A DNA stretch of 5,195 bases from Akkermansiaceae bacterium UBA4589 (GTDB lineage Bacteria > Verrucomicrobiota > Verrucomicrobiia > Verrucomicrobiales > Akkermansiaceae), in contig DGJT01000021.1 in NCBI GenBank assembly GCA_002387565.1, positions 1 through 5,195 of the forward strand, in the 5' to 3' direction. The notes beneath the pieces were generated by a model that was given only the letters and a program-made list of their open reading frames with translations, did no database searches and had not been told where the DNA came from. This document shows positions 4,872-5,195 of the stretch, piece after piece; positions within the stretch are counted from its first letter, which is position 1; each line of letters opens with the position of its first letter. The position numbers and the translations under genes are program-made.

Positions 4872-5195
4872 ATGATAAACTTTTTAATTAAAATTATTCC
4901 TTTAATGATAGTTGTCTTGTTTGGTCATTTAATAACAGCTGCTCCACCATTACCAGAACCAGATGATTATTGGGTGTATAAAGTTATGCGAGATGCTAAT
5001 GGAGCTGTTAATAAAGAACTGAAATTATCTGTTTTTTTACCAGATGACTATAATGAAGATAAATTATTTCCCGCTATTGTAATCTACCATGGAGGATCTT
5101 GGAGAACAGGGAAACCTAGTATACATTATCCAGATGCTAAATATTGGGCTTCAAGGGGTATGATAGCTGTCTCTGCAGAATATAGACTTAAGGAT
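4872..5195 (+). CDS. Secreted alpha/beta hydrolase (esterase-like), 3' end cut off
   Basis: The first 108 codons of a gene that continues past the window. ATG at 4872 gives MINFLIKIIPLMIV..., a Sec signal peptide with a hydrophobic core to about residue 17 and likely cleavage near Ala23/Ala24, before PPLPEPDDYW. The mature part begins like the carboxylesterase/acetyl-esterase families: KLSVFLPDDY (51-60), a strand FPAIVIYHGG and the oxyanion-hole motif HGGSW (73-77), then YWASRGMIAVSAEYRL (91-106), where such proteins have the next core strand. The GxSxG nucleophile elbow and the Asp and His of the triad would lie beyond the edge, so activity cannot be judged. Such exported enzymes often deacylate polysaccharides or sialic acids, but the substrate is not evident here. 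Codon use differs from cyclophilin and glutamine synthetase: Gly is GGA/GGG as well as GGT, and Arg is AGA, AGG or CGA. No Shine-Dalgarno is present. An internal ATG at 4905 is possible but would remove most of the signal peptide. Confidence 0.85.
   Translation, partial: MINFLIKIIPLMIVVLFGHLITAAPPLPEPDDYWVYKVMRDANGAVNKELKLSVFLPDDYNEDKLFPAIVIYHGGSWRTGKPSIHYPDAKYWASRGMIAVSAEYRLKD

Overview
This AT-rich window carries six protein-coding genes. Five are complete and one is cut off by the right edge. They form three blocks: a rightward pair (cyclophilin, then glutamine synthetase; 40-1803), a leftward block (EboE-like protein, DusB-like tRNA dihydrouridine synthase, secreted EF-hand protein; 4511 back to 1902), and a rightward secreted alpha/beta hydrolase starting at 4872. 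The gene set points to a free-living Gram-negative-type bacterium. The short eukaryote-type GSII glutamine synthetase, the EboE homologue and the exported esterase-like protein would fit the Verrucomicrobiota, perhaps Opitutae/Puniceicoccales relatives. That placement is an inference from recalled family resemblance, not from a search.

Layout. At 40-603 is a cytoplasmic-type peptidyl-prolyl isomerase, closed by a strong terminator with a cUUCGg tetraloop. The 668-786 spacer holds candidate promoter elements and a small hairpin before the glutamine synthetase (787-1803), which ends at a second strong terminator with a GAAA tetraloop. Convergent to it lie eboE (3098-1902) and the dus gene (4129-3110), separated by only 11 bp and probably co-transcribed from a good promoter at 4165-4137. 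That promoter follows directly on the terminator of the EF-hand gene (4511-4224). The 4512-4871 spacer between the divergent EF-hand and hydrolase genes has no convincing ORF, but contains a plus-strand terminator (4681-4725) with no gene in front of it.

Functionally these are mostly stand-alone housekeeping genes: protein folding, ammonia assimilation and tRNA modification. Two envelope or exported proteins and one EboE-family protein of uncertain substrate accompany them. I see no mobile element, CRISPR array, RNA gene or defence system. The points most worth a second look are the unpaired terminator (small RNA or attenuator), the absence of Shine-Dalgarno sequences at all six starts, a predicted leaderless dus mRNA, a possible sigma-54 promoter built into the terminator upstream of glutamine synthetase, and an EboE gene with no other ebo gene in view.
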